DNA of 64,000 bases. Source: Miscanthus floridulus. Lineage: Eukaryota > Streptophyta > Magnoliopsida > Poales > Poaceae. Position numbers and translations under genes: made by a program. The stretch's first letter is position 1. Each line of letters starts with the position of its first letter. The notes below the pieces were generated by a model, which was given only the letters and a program-made list of their open reading frames with translations, was not told where the DNA came from and made no database searches. This document shows positions 47,046 through 59,600 of the stretch, one piece after another. The stretch lies in contig NC_089581.1 of the NCBI RefSeq assembly GCF_019320115.1, positions 72,776,101 through 72,840,100 of the forward strand. Direction: 5' to 3'.

Positions 47046-47974
47046 CAGTCAACTAACATAGGGCTTGGGACAAGACATTCACTTAGGCTTTTACAATTAA
47101 TCCCGACTATCCATGACTAATCTTTTTCCCACTACTCTTCTTTTTCTTTCCTTTACTCGACCACATCTGGCTTTCATGTAGACTGAGACCATGTCATACT
47201 TTCTTCCTCCAAAACCACCTCCTCTTGCTTAACTTGAGAGAACTCTATGTCATCAACCTGTTGTGGATTTCCCGTTTAAACACCTGAACATTTCCAAGGA
47301 AATTATTTGTAGCAAAAGTGGTATGGCGGTGTAACTTGGTAAAGGTACTTAGTCAACAACCTCGATACCAGCACGTGCCTAGTAGCGTCACATGTGGCAG
47401 CTGTTTCACAGGGAGCCCTTGGTTTCATCACGGCACCATAAGCTATTAACCAGGCAACTACTACCAATTTACACGCGATGAAGGCGGTGGGGTCATAAAC
47501 CGCAGAATAAGGGGAGTTGCAAGGGAAAATTCAAACAAAAAAGGTTCCCTTTACAACAAGGGACAAGGAATTCAAATCCAATAGCAGATTTGATTTAAAG
47601 AGATTCAAGTGTTTTGCTGGGACATCCACAATTAGTCGATATAGTGTCCTATGTTCTCCAGTCACAACTGGTTTGCTGATATCTGAATGGCAACTTCTCT
47701 TGTAATCCACCTAACATCGCCCTTGAAAACTTTAAGCACATCTAATGAAACTTAAGGTAGATGAATGTAATAAACACAGCAAAATAAACAAAATGCACAT
47801 TCCAACGGTCTTATATGGGTACAATGTACAGGCATTCAGGATCCCATTCATGATATAGCATTCACCTACAGTCGGACGATCTCAACAACTACGGACGAAA
47901 TCAACGGCAAGAGTACAATACTAGAGGACAGCAATGAAAAACACTACTACTATGAGTATAGCATCCCAAGGCAA
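47046..47974 (-). other. Element D internal region downstream of its ORF
   Basis: It begins with the right TSD copy of C (CAGTC). The minus segment 47439-47290 is similar to the I ORF at 38225 but carries two TGA codons right after the start and an indel. No gag/pol motif and no 3' LTR terminus is visible before C. Confidence 0.5.
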
Positions 47975-48859
47975 CTAATCTACATCTTCTTGTGGCAATG
48001 GCTGAGTGAGAGGAATCAAGGGCTCTTCTTCTGACACTTCCGAGGGTGGAGGTGTTAGCGGCACTGCAACACCGGTTCTCCTTCTTTTTGGCGGGTGGAT
48101 AGGGATCCCTTCCAAGATCAAGGCATCCTACCTTTCAGTAGACAGCGTCCTTCGCTTGGCCCTATTGAACAGATAGGCCTCACCCAGCTGATGGACATGC
48201 TGATCTTCAGCCACCTTCAGAGCTTCCGACATGACAGTCTCCTAGCTCTCAGTAGCTGCAGTAGTGGCATGCGCTTTAGCGAGCTACACCTAGAGCATCC
48301 GGTTGAAGATCTTGGCTTCCTCAGCTCGACGAAGATAGATCCTCAGTTTCAAGGCTTGCCGGTCATACTGCTCATCCAGAGCAAGCAGGTATGTGGTCAA
48401 GTGCACCACAGTTGGACTATCTTCTTGCGCATCTCGCCCTTGTAAGGCATCCATGTGAGCCCTCCATGCCCACCGATTCCTATCCAAATGTGGAAAGAAC
48501 CTCATGGGGGTATGAGCAATGGGCTCTTCATAGATCTGGCAGAGGTGCCGCAAGGCTTTGTGGGCCACAACCTGGTAGGTGTCGATGAAGCTAAACCCAG
48601 TTGCGGTCACACTCCAGGCTTTAGTGAGGTCAGGGAACACTTGACTCTTCCCAATGTAAACGGTAACCTCACACCGCTCGGTTCCATGCTCCTCATACTC
48701 ATGGCCCTCATACTCAGGACGATCTTTGATTCTGAGCTTTTGTAGGGTGGCATGCAGGATTATGGGAAAACCCTCAACGTTCAGACGGTAACTACTAACC
48801 CAGGCTCCTGCCATTTCTGGCGGTGGTTGTGAGTAAGGCTGAGCGAAAAGCTGGCTCAA
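47975..48859 (-). pseudogene. Element D single ORF, uncharacterised (294 codons with TAG stops)
   Basis: Starts MSQLFAQPYSQPPPEMAGAW about 710 bp after the PBS. It is open to 48290, then continues in frame past several TAG codons to a stop at 47975. The N-terminal part has a folded-looking block with RCEVTVYIGKSQVFPDLTKAW and VAHKALRHLCQIYEEPIAHT, followed by a Leu-rich helical segment with heptad-like spacing (DEQYDRQALKLRIYLRRAEE). The end is Pro/acidic (PLTPPPSEVSEEEPLIPL). It is not Gag: no zinc knuckle or capsid motif. Its position corresponds to the pre-gag ORF slot of A, but there is no sequence resemblance. Function unknown. Confidence 0.65.
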
Positions 48860-49566
48860 AGGAAAAAGCTAAGCGAGCTAAAGTGCACCGAGTGGTGGTA
48901 CCAATGGCTAAGCCAAGCTCTACTTATAAAGGCAGAGCATTTTGACACGGTCCACCGGGGTTCCTGTGTGGGGTCACTATGACTGAATCGACCAAATTTC
49001 GTGCGTTCAAGGCGAGCGACATGCAATGCCATTACTGACTAGTACGACTATAGGGCAAGGGTCCGACAAGAGCACATAAAAGGGGTATGAGGAGACATGG
49101 GTCATGACAGGCATGAACCATGGGCGAATGTGAAGCATGAAGCCATAGTGCAGACCTAACTCTGGAACCGGAATGAGGCAGTCGTGCACAACACAACACG
49201 TGTGACACCTATGGATGGCGTATCTATAAGCAATATGACACTACAATGCACAAATAGGATATGCATGGATGCACGTCCTATACGTCCTTCCACTGTTGCC
49301 AACATATAGGGCAACTGTTCTTAGATTTTTGGCACATCATTCTCTCCTTGTAGCTAGTTGATACTATCGGACTTGCTCGAGTCAGTGTATCTACAGAAAA
49401 ATTGATTAAGTCTACCTAAGTTAGCATAGTGCCATCTATCCTGGATACATAACCGTAGTAATAGGGCTACTTATATAACTTCGTAGTTGAACGCCCTAAC
49501 TTTTTGCAAAAATAGGTTGTCAAATTTTAGTTTAGAAAAGGTTTTTGAAGCCTTATTTCCTTATTT
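48860..49566 (-). other. Element D 5' leader
   Basis: About 700 bp between the PBS and the ORF, with no internal ORF of note. Confidence 0.6.
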
Positions 49567-49580
49567 GCGCTCTGATACCA
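49567..49580 (-). other. Element D primer-binding site
   Basis: The minus strand reads TGGTATCAGAGCGC, an exact match to the 12-base iMet PBS, two bases from the LTR end at 49583. Confidence 0.9.
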
Positions 49581-50087
49581 CCTATGGCAGAACCGACTAA
49601 TCTATCGCCTCCTAGGAGTGCTTGTCTTCCATTAGACACTAAGCACCCAAAGGAGAACACTAAATTACTCGGTTCCATCGGGCACACCCCGTGGGAGAAC
49701 CCGAAAATCCACATTTTTGCCATCAGGATCACAAATGAGAGAATAAAGCTTACATCATTCTTAACCATTTCTTACATCATTTTTAATACAACATCAGATT
49801 ATAATATTTATTATTATAACGGCAGAATGTAATCATATTATCAGAGTTATGAACAATTTAAGTTACAGTGGGATATAAACATGTTACCAGAATTACAGCA
49901 AAAATAAATATCTATTCATGACATGATGAAGTGTTGATATATAACTACGTCAACAGATTATGAAACTTTCATTTATAAAACATTTGGTGAGAGTTATAAA
50001 TAACAACTATGATCGTAGAGTAAATGAATCCTCGCTGAGCCCACTAGGAGGTATCCACACATAAGGGTCAGCTCTAACATCCACCTG

Positions 50088-50133
50088 TCACCTGCAACAT
50101 AGGGAATAAAACCCTGAGTACTCAATTGTACTC
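50088..50133 (-). promoter_or_regulatory. Conserved LTR hairpin with TTGCAGGTGA (element D)
   Basis: Minus strand: GAGTAC-AATTGA-GTACTC, then AGGGTTTTATTCCCT, then TTGCAGGTGA. It lies about 530 bp from the LTR 3' end. The damaged 3' LTR keeps the hairpin with one mismatch at 18246-18263. Confidence 0.6.
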
Positions 50134-51008
50134 AGCAAGACTTACCCGACAAGAGGAAAGAAAAGATTCCAAGGATATGTAAGGCTATCTGGCTTGTGGG
50201 TTTATTGCATTTGCAGGAAGCATTACTAAGCGTGCATCCTTATATTTGATTTTTATTAATAGCTACATTGGTTCATTAACTAACTATTCTATGTAAGCAC
50301 CTGTGCTACTCTCAAGTAGGTGGTAAACAATCAGATTTCCATTTTTTATCTATCATCTTTTAGTTCTTACTATGGTGCTAGAGTTAAGACAAGTCGTACC
50401 GACTCGGCGGTGATTCACGAACCAATGTCCCCAGCTGGGTACCCAAAAATACATGCCCCGCTTGTACCTAAGGCATAAGCAGGACCAACCCATCACCCTC
50501 CTATCCTGGGTGTCTATGTCCCTGTCCAAACTAGGACTCCAAGCCCCTATCCCTGAGTCCCAGACTTAGTGCGGTGCAAGGACCTCATAACCCAAAAGAA
50601 AAACCACCAAGACAGTCGGTCTAGAAAGAGCTGGATCTACGACAAGAGAGTAACAAGTCTTCCAAGCGCCCATACACAAGTATGTGCTTGGGATAATCGA
50701 TCTGTGACTTGCCTAGCGTCCATTGCAATTATCGGTCCTTAACCGACACAGACAGGGAAAGCAGTGTAACCAGGCTATGCCCTGCGTCCGTGGTGACACA
50801 TCCTCTTACACCCACCAATACCCAAACCATATCCCTGTCTGGTCACCATTTTTCCTTTCCACCATTTATATTTTCCAAGTGATAATAATACAGTAATATA
50901 TTTCCTATCTCTCATGAGTGACAGACAATCACTCGACTTCTACCGGAGTCCTATAGCATAGCAATCTACCCAATCCTGTCATACTAGTAAGACTCATAGG
51001 ATAAAGAT

Positions 51009-51032
51009 ATATGTATATATATATATATATAT
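51009..51032. repeat. TA-rich microsatellite in D LTR
   Basis: Alternating AT run (atatatgtatatatatatatat). Other short tracts are GAT repeats at about 34886-34907 and CAT/ATC repeats at about 63480-63510. Confidence 0.75.
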
Positions 51033-53865
51033 GCAAGTGGGTTTCATTCAACTCCTTAAAACTTAATGCACAAATATAATTTAAACTGCTGAAAAGTAGG
51101 GGTTATGCATCGGGGCTTGCCTGGGTAAAATATAACCAAAAAGCTAGTCTCTGCATCTTTAGATCATCCACCATCAACTGAATAGAAAGCCTATTGCATC
51201 ATCTCCTAGAGAGAATACCATTACACCATCTTTAGATTCTTAATCATCCTTCAATTGATCCGTTGACCCATCATCGTACCTATATGATATGCATTGATGC
51301 AAATGCATAGATGTAAATAATCAATGACGGTCGAAATGCTTAGAAATCCAATCACGCCTCACAAGCTAACGAGACAGCTCTAACATTGATCTACGTATCC
51401 ATGTTGTCGAATAAGACATTATTTCCCAACAATTATTTTAGTTATATAAACCCAAGTTGTTTCTTTATTTCATCCTATCAATTTAATCTTTATTTGAAAT
51501 AAGGCATCATTATCTATCTAGCAAACTAATTATTCTAGAGCTACAAAAATTACAGTGAGCAGCTAATATTGCTAGGAACCTACTGTAAAAATTTTAGATC
51601 CAACACCATTACCAATTTATCACAACAATTCCTACAAGTTTATATTTTTATAATATTAAGTATCCTAAATTAATTATATAGCTCCCAAGAATATTATCCA
51701 ACTATGTGAACAAAATATACTAGCAGATAGATCATGATTTTAGAAACTCAACAAAAATGGTTTCACTATTTTTGGACGACTACACAATTTTATATTGATT
51801 TTACCAATTTATTTCCCAAAACTATTTTAGCAATTACTTTACGAACTAAAGGGCCCACGGCCAGCAGATCGGCCCGATGGCCCGCAAGCATGCGCATGGC
51901 CCAACACGGAACGGTGCATGCGGTCCAGACGGCATGGCACCAGGCTAGCCCAGGCGATGCGCGGCCAACGGCCTAGGTGCGGGCATGAACGGCGGCCCAG
52001 GCGGGGCGCGCGGCCAGTGGCCCAGACACGCAGGCGGTGGATGGCCCATAGGCAGCCGCAGCCTAGTCGGACAGGCACGCGGCCAGTGGCCTAGGCGTGG
52101 GTAGGCACAAGACCGACCCAAGCAGGCGTGGTAGGCCGGCCCAGCTGGGGAAGCCCAGGGCGCCATTACAATTTTGCAAAAACGTCCATAGTCTTCTACC
52201 TATTTGGTGCGCTACTATTCCTACGAGTCACTGACTTCGCATTGAGAACCCTAAAAAATCCTCTATTACAATTTTCCCACCTCCTCACCTTCTTCACAAG
52301 TAGAGCAGGAGCAGAGGGGCACGGGACAGCGCGACCGGCCAAATCCTGGCCACTAGTGCACCCACCAGTGGGGGAAAACGGTGTGGAGCAGCGACGGACC
52401 GCGGTGTGGCCAGGCGCTATGGCACGGGCGTCAAGGAGCAGTGGCTCCAGCGCGGGACTGGGGCATGGGTGCATGGGATGGTGGCGCTCCAGGCGCGGCA
52501 GCTGCACACGCACGCGGGGAGGAAGGCGTGGGGTAGCGGCGAACCACAGAGGGGCAGCACCATGTCTTCGGTCCAGCACATCCATAGGGCGGGCGACGAT
52601 GAGGTACAGTAGGGGGCGAAGCCATGCGTGGGTTCGGTGAGAGGAAGGACAGCGGCATGGTGCTATGGCAGTGGGGCACCGATGCTCGCACGACGTGAGG
52701 CGTGGCCACGGTGGGGACTCATGACATGGGGAAGAAGAGGAGGGGCACCGGTGACTGTAGCACGGGCGCACAGGTTGCTCGGCAGGTGATGGGAGGAGAT
52801 GCGGGAAGGCAATGTTGTAGAGCCGCCAGTCCAGTGTGTACTAGGGTGGGGCATGGGGAAGCAAGGGATAGGGGAGGTGGTGTGGTGCTGCGGTCGACAC
52901 GGCCACAGATGCCGGCAGTTGCGGAGCTCAACGCGTGATGATGGGTCACGCATGCTCACGAGGGGGAAAAGGAGAGGCAACTGGTGGGTGGCGCTAGTGC
53001 TACGTGGAGGAACAAAAGCAGCTGCGGAGTGTGAGGAGGTGTCATGGCGCCTGCAGCACGAGAGCAAAAAAGGGAAAATAATGAGGAAACAGCACGCATG
53101 CCAGAGCACGGATGCGGGGACATGGAAGGACGGCGCAGTGTGGCCATCAGCTGCATGCCTACATGCACATGGAATGTGAAAGGACATGGCAAGGGCAGAG
53201 GCAGAACCACATGCGGCAGCGTGAACAATGGCAGCAAACGATGAGACAGTGAGGGAGAGAAAACAAGGAGTGGCTTGGCAAATGCAGATAGAAGCAATCA
53301 AACTAGAGAGAGAAGCAAAAGGGAAGGCTAGCAAGCATGGATGTGGATAGATGAGGTGACTTTGCAATTGCAGAGAAACGCATAGCCACGATGAGAACGA
53401 GACAGTGATCAATAGCAATGTTAGGCGAGTACGCTGCACGCCATGCCAGAAAAATAAATGAAGCAGCTAAGCAGCTGTGCTAGCTCACGTCTATTACATA
53501 AACGTAAACATGTCACTAGACCAGAGCTTTTCAACTGAGCATGCTTATCAAAATAAACACATGAGTATATATATATACATTGTTCTATTTATTAATGGAT
53601 TTTATTCTATTTATAAAAGTTGCTTTTCATGCTTAATCTAACAGAACAAACCATTCGCTAGAATCGTCATCCGACATTCCTAAATATCTTTATGCATTGG
53701 TGATTTAACTAGGGTGTTTATTTGAGTCCACAAAACTAAGTCACACAGGATTCACTTATCACATCAAGTGTGTTATAAATAAAAAATCTAAGAAACTTGT
53801 TTCAAAAATTTGACTTAGGACTAAATCACGGTGCTAAATGAGATCGTAACACCAGGGGTGTTACA

Positions 53866-54074
53866 CTCCTGGTTAGAAAAGCGGGTCGGAGTCAGAAGCA
53901 AGTGTTGTCCCCTCCTTGGCCAGGCCTTCCGGTCAAAGACTAGATCGCTCTTTCGACCTATCGTTAGGTATCTAGGCTGGCCCAGGAGTCACACGTCTTT
54001 GTAATGCCGTCTGTTGGGCCGAGTTTTTGCTAGGAAGTGAGCCCATCGGGGACCCTGGGTTTATGAACCTGACA
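53866..54074 (-). repeat. Element E 5' LTR start
   Basis: The minus strand begins TGTCAGGTTCATAAACCC at 54074 and runs to the D insertion. With 16910-17712 it forms about 1 kb of a Tat-like LTR. Because host sequence (F) lies on the high-coordinate side, this is the 5' LTR or a solo LTR. Confidence 0.7.
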
Positions 54075-55121
54075 TTATTGTTGCTCTTCTTGGTCATCCT
54101 TGTGGTCTTCATGACTCCTATGCTTCGGTTGTCTTAATGGATTTCTAGGGTCATCATGAGACTTAGGAGAAAGAGCATAAAAGGGATCATTGGAGTCAAG
54201 AATGGGTTGAAAGATGGGTTTAGATGAGACATCTAATGTGGACATAGAAGGGGAGAGGATAGGAATGGCTTCTAGATGGCTTAGCTCTCCTTCTATGGCA
54301 TTACTTGACATGCCACCCTTGAATTCTTCCCAATGTTTTATACGGGAATAAGGACACTTTCTAAGAGATCCCTTCTTGAGAGGATTTAAATTATATTCAC
54401 TTGAAGGTCTCTTGTGGAACTAGAAGTTTAAGTTTTTCCCAAAATCAGCATAAAAATCATCCTCACAAGAAATTTTAAAAGGTTGAATTTCTTCTTCTTT
54501 TGGATGATTTGGATTCTAGGGTATTGATGGTTCGGGATTGATAGCTAAATCTTGGGATTAGAGTGGTTGTAATTTGGCTATCAAAACTTCCTCTTCTTGT
54601 TCAGGAGATGATTCCTTCTCTTCCTCGAGGAGTTTATTATGATTGCTAGTGCAGGGAGTTTTTCCACTAATCTTATCAAGCATAGACCTTTCTTCACTAG
54701 CAGACAGATGAAGGAAAACTCCTCTAAAGGTTAGAATTTTTATTCAAAGGCTGACTAATCTAGAGATTGGAAAGAAACATAGATAAAATTTAGAGCATAA
54801 TATTTCCCAATCTCCTTGCATACTTCCTACGGTTCGACTATACCATTGCTTAGCTCTTCCCGTTAAGGAGAACAGAAATAACTTACATTGTAAGGTCTTG
54901 TCAGACATGCCAGCGATACACAAGCATGTATAGGTTTGGGTGAACTCCCATAGGTGTGAGTATGGGTTTTCGTCACCTTCTCCCGAGAAAGATTGATCTC
55001 GAATCAGTTTTAAACATGGGCGCAACTCATAACTAGGTGTTATGATAGGCTCTAAAAATTTTGGTGGCTCTAGGCTTGTGCTCGTGGGTTTAGCATATTG
55101 ATATATAGGAGTGTTATTCAT
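54075..55121 (-). pseudogene. gag: Element F gag remnant (Athila-like)
   Basis: Starts MNNTPIYQYAKPTSTSLEPP. The segment QSFSGEGDENPYSHLWEFTQ and LFLFSLTGRAKQWYSR is typical of the retrotransposon Gag capsid of Athila-type Gypsy elements. Stops interrupt the middle, and the frame recurs at 54311-54075 before being cut by the E LTR. About 70 bp separate its ATG from the PBS. Pol is not in the window. Confidence 0.8.
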
Positions 55122-55193
55122 GCTAAAATAAAAAAGTAAAACAAATAAAAGATAAAATGTTAAGCTAGACTCAAAGTTAATTTAGCAACCATT

Positions 55194-55211
55194 TCCCTGG
55201 CAACGGCACCA
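55194..55211 (-). other. Element F primer-binding site (tRNA-Asp type)
   Basis: The minus strand TGGTGCCGTTGCCAGGGA closely matches the 3' end of tRNA-Asp (TGGCGCCGTTGCCGGGGA), the primer used by the Athila group. It lies seven bases from the LTR. Confidence 0.85.
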
Positions 55212-55218
55212 GAAAGCT

Positions 55219-56609
55219 TGTTGGTATAAATTAACGCACACAGATAAATCCGCAAGCGCACGGATACCGCTGTAGCTTTCACCCGTAAGTATTTCCAAGT
55301 ATTGTATCCACAGAAAAACATGTGAGACTAACTACGGTCTAACTTAACTAAGGGTAAGTTAGGTTAAGATATATATGATAAGTACATGATAATTGAGCAA
55401 TGATAATGAATAGTTAATCACCTAGAGTACTCCTTTCTAAGACATTAGCATGACTAGGTTGAAATTAGAAAGATAATTCCTAAGTCATTCTTAGTTCCTA
55501 GTCAAAGCATACGATGATTAATGCAATTACACTTAGTAATCATGGCTAAAATCATATTTTTATCTACACATAAGGGATATTACTAAGGAAGATTAAGAAC
55601 AGAGCTTGTTCTTCCTTCGTAACTGGACCCTATGTGCGCCTATACTCGGGGAGTGGACTACAAAGGACTCAATGTGAGTGTCACATCTGTGATCTACCAC
55701 ATAACCCAGAATATAGGGTGTATCCACAGGGAAACAACATATAAGCACCACGCTTACACAATGTCGACCACTCACCCCGTGCGTAGTGGAGTGAGCGCTA
55801 TACAAACTTATGCATGGACATAATGATAAACTAGCTATACTAAGCATATAATCAAAGTAGACAATGAACATCATAATGAAGAACATGAATAAGATGAATA
55901 CTAATATTGTCATAACAATTGTAGCAAGCATATAAAAGTAATGGAGATACAAAAAAGAGGGGGTACAAAGATTATACCAAACCATGCTCTTGACAAGATC
56001 AAGAATCCAAGCGAAGCCTACTTGCCTCTCTCTAGATCTAACCTAGCTAGCTATGCTCTAGAATAGAGCTATGAGGATTAGGGTTTGGTCTCTGTCTTCT
56101 ACTCTGACTTATGCCTTAGGGAGGGGGAGGGGCTGCTATATATAGGCCGAGGTTGAGTAGGGGGCAAGAAATCACCACATCATCGATCCGCGTCAACTCC
56201 CTCGATCACCATTGGATAAACTAACATAAAATCGCCTTAGAATCAACAATGTAGATCATTGGAAGGAGTACGAGGTGGCGGAGGGTGATTATTGGGCCTA
56301 GGGGGCCAGGCGACCTGTAGGTGGGGCCATCCGGCCCCACCTGGCAGCCTCTCAAGCCCCGCTTTGGTGTATTACCTTCTGGTGTCTTCTAGATCCTTCC
56401 CAAGTTGTTTACATGGTGAAATTCCATAATTTCCTTTGACGAATAGGCCCCCCTTGTTGGTTTTCTGGGTAAACCCTGCTAAAAACATAGATTCATCAAA
56501 ACTCATGGAATTTATTTGTTTAAACCCATTTACCTATGTTTGGTGATGGAATTAAGTATAAATATAGGTTATGTTGATGGTTTATAATTGATGTCAGTGA
56601 CCATCAACA
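55219..56609 (-). repeat. Element F 5' LTR (1,391 bp)
   Basis: It begins (minus) TGTTGATGGTCACTGACATC at 56609 and ends TATACCAACA at 55219, giving TGTTG...CAACA termini. The TATA box is at 56136-56145. TAGAT (56610-56614) would be one TSD copy in G; the other lies outside the window. Confidence 0.85.
56136..56145 (-). promoter_or_regulatory. TATA box of F LTR
   Basis: CTATATATAG on the minus strand, just upstream of a purine/pyrimidine-rich leader. Confidence 0.55.
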
Positions 56610-59600
56610 TAGATCCTCTTTTTTAATGCATCTAGAATCATGCAGTTGGCGCGTTTGACCTAGCCGTTTGCCCTAGGGTGTGCCACCAAAACATACTTGA
56701 CTGAGATGCACCTTTCATCGCAGAAGTCGCTACCGCTGAACATGGACCCCAGGTCAGTGATGATGCTATTCGGTAGGCCAAACCTGTGTATGATGTCGTC
56801 GAGCAGCTCGGTTGCCTTCTTCGTTGTGGCCTGTACAAGGGGTTTGTATTTGATCCACTTGGAGAACTTGTCAATGTAGATGTAAACCTAGCATAATCCT
56901 CCTAGCACAGGCTTGAATGGTCTGATCATATCCAGTCCCCAACATGCAAAGGGCTAAGAGGCAGGAATCGTCTGTCAAGCCTAGGTTGGGACATGTATTT
57001 GCTTAGCAAAAAACTGGCAATTCTCACATCGGTGAACGAGTGCTTCCACATCAGCGATGGCTGAAGGACAATAGAAACCAATTCAAAAGGCATTGTCGGC
57101 TAGTGTTCTAGAAGCTGTGTGGTTGCCATAGGTGCCGGCATGGATCTCCTTGAGTATCTTCTCTCCTTCTTCCTTGGAGACACACTTTTGGAGTAGCTCC
57201 TCCTTAACATTCTTGCGCATTAGCTTTCCATCGACTAGGATGTAATGCTTGCTGTGGTGGGTGAGGTGCTCTCTCTATGTTGTCAGCCAGGACATCTGCG
57301 GTGGTTAGGTATTTGATGAAAGGTACCAACCAATCACTGCTAGGCCTAGGAACCACTACAACTATCTACTCAGCAGGTGGCTTTTCTTCAATGCCTTCTT
57401 TCTCCTGCTTGATGGAAGGGGTCACAAGGTCCTAGACAAACACTTCGGCTAGAACTTTTGCTCAGGTTGACCCTAACTTTGATAGCTCATCGGCTATTTG
57501 ATTATCTACCCAAACCACATGATGATATTTGGTTCTGTAGAACTTGTCTTCGAGTTTCCTTATCGCCATGCAATAAGCATCCATCTTCTCACTAGTGTAG
57601 CTCTAGTCTTTGTTGAGTTGGTTGATTATGAGTGTGGAGTCATCGTATGCCATGAGGCATTTGACGCCAAGCTCTATGGCTATACGATGACTGTGCAGTG
57701 CTGCCTCATATTCTGTGGCATTATTGGATGCCCGAAAGTGGATCCAAAGGACATAGCGAACCTTGTCCCTGGATGGAGAGATGAAGTATACACCTACCTT
57801 GGCACCATTGAGGTTTAGGGATCTATCAAAATACATGGTTTAGTGCTCGAGGTGGTCGATCGAGACAAGAGTCTGCATATCCGTTGACTCGGCGATGAAA
57901 TCGATGAGCACCTACGACTTGATCGTCTGGCATAACCTAAACTCGATGGAGTAGATGCTGAGCTCAACCACCCATTTAATGATGCATCCATTGGCTTCCT
58001 TGTTGTGGAGGATGTCACCGAGTGGGTACTCAGTAACTACTGCTATGGGATAAGCTTCAAAGTAATGACAGAGCTTCTAGGATGTGTTCAAGATGGCATA
58101 TAGCAGCTTCTGGACCTAAGGATAGCGAGTCTTAGACTCATTTAGGACCTCGCTGATGAAGTAGACCGAGTGTTAGACTTTGTATGCATGTTTGGCCTCT
58201 TCGTGCTCGATGACGATGGTCGTGCTGACCACCTGGTTGGTCACCGCGATGTAGACTAGAAGGGTTTCGCCAGTTTGGGGTGTGGTCATGATCAGAGGTG
58301 AGGTGAGAAACCACTTGAGCTCAGTGAATGCTTTGTTAGCATCCTCTGATTAGATGAACTTTTCTTGAGCCCTGAGTAGCATAAAGAAGGGGAGTCCCTT
58401 TTCGCCCAGACGAGATATGAAATGACTTAAAGCCGCCATGCACCCCGTTAGCTTCTAGATGTCCATAACGCAAGTCGGTGGTTTCATCTTGGTCATCGCC
58501 TCTATCTTCTCTAGATTGGCTTTGATGCCACGGTGGCTAATGATGTTGCCTAGTAGCATACCAGATGGGACACCAAAAATACACTTAGTGGGATTCAACT
58601 TCCATCGATGCACCTTTAGGGCTTTGAAGGTTTCGATGAGGTCAGAGATGAGGGTATTGGCAGTCTTTGACTTAACCACCACATCATTAATGTAGGCATC
58701 AATGTTCTTTCCGATCTGGTCCTTAAGGCAACGCTAGATGGCTCTTTGCTATGTAGCACCAGCGTTCTTGAGCCAGAAGGACATGGTGGTATAGCAATAG
58801 GTGCTGAAGGGTGTGATGAATGATGTCTTGATCTGGTCTTCTTCCTTCAAGGAGATCTGGTGATAACTAGAGTAACAATCTAAAAAGCACAGGAGCTCAC
58901 AACCGGTTGTGGAATCTATGACCTCGTCAATACGAGGTAAGCTAAAGGGATCTTTAGGGTAGTGTTTGTTGAGATCGGTGTAATCAATGCACATTCTCCA
59001 TTCTTTATTCTTCTTTCTTACAAGAACTGGGTTGGCTAACTACTCTTGATGATACACCTCTTTAATAAAATTAGCAGCTAGGAGCCATGTTATTTCTACC
59101 CTAATAGCCTCCTTTTTGTCCTACGTGAATCATCAAAGCTTCTGTTTGATTGGCTTGGCGGTCACCGAGATGTTTAAGGAGTGCTCGATCAGCTCCCAAG
59201 GTATGTTAGGCATGTCTATAGGTTTCCATGCAAACATGTCGATGAGCTCCCTCAGGAAGTTGATGAACATGTCTTCTATTTAGGATCGAGGTTGGCCCCG
59301 ATCCCAGTAGTCTTATTCCGATCACCAAGGACAAGGAGCACTTCCTTCACCTCCTTGGACTTGGTTGATGCTCGGGTGGCCTCCATTATGGGGATCTCTA
59401 GCTCCTTCGGTGGTATCTGCTGTGAAGTAGTGAGGCAGTCCTGCATGCGGATGGAGATGTTCATAGCCTCGGCTAGTGTGAAGCTTTCCTTCTTGCAGGT
59501 GTAGGTGATGTCGAGGTTAGCATGTAGGGAGAGGATCCCCTACTCCGTCGGCATCTTCAACACTAGGTACGTGTAGTGTAGCACATCCATGAACTTGGCG

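Larger units (their letters stand above)
17713..53865 (-). mobile_element. Element D: nonautonomous-looking Gypsy-type element with 4.3-kb LTR
   Basis: Outer limits are set by TATGGCAG at 17713 and GGTGTTACA ending at 53865. Flanks CTCCC (17708-17712) and CTCCT (53866-53870) form a TSD with one transition. D contains C (19305-47045). Its own sequence is 17713-19304 plus 47051-53865: a damaged 3' LTR, a short internal region with one broken ORF, a PBS and a 4.3-kb 5' LTR. No gag or pol motifs are visible. LTR ends differ at roughly 20 of the first 250 bases, so it is the oldest LTR pair measurable here. Confidence 0.82.
49583..53865 (-). repeat. Element D 5' LTR (4,283 bp)
   Basis: It starts (minus) TGTAACACCCCTGGTGTTACG at 53865 and ends GGTTCTGCCATA at 49583. 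It has a GC-rich stretch (about 51850-53300) full of overlapping ORFs on both strands, the hairpin module at 50088-50133, and a TA microsatellite at about 51009-51032. Only 49583-50325 visibly pairs with the 3' LTR. Confidence 0.85.

Noticed and set aside
51839..53439. Many ORFs up to 258 codons in the D 5' LTR
   Set aside because: GC-rich low-complexity composition with simultaneous frames on both strands; Pro/His/Ser/Cys-rich translations with no motif.
57498..57818. Plus-strand ORF in G
   Set aside because: Antisense shadow of the second RNase H region.
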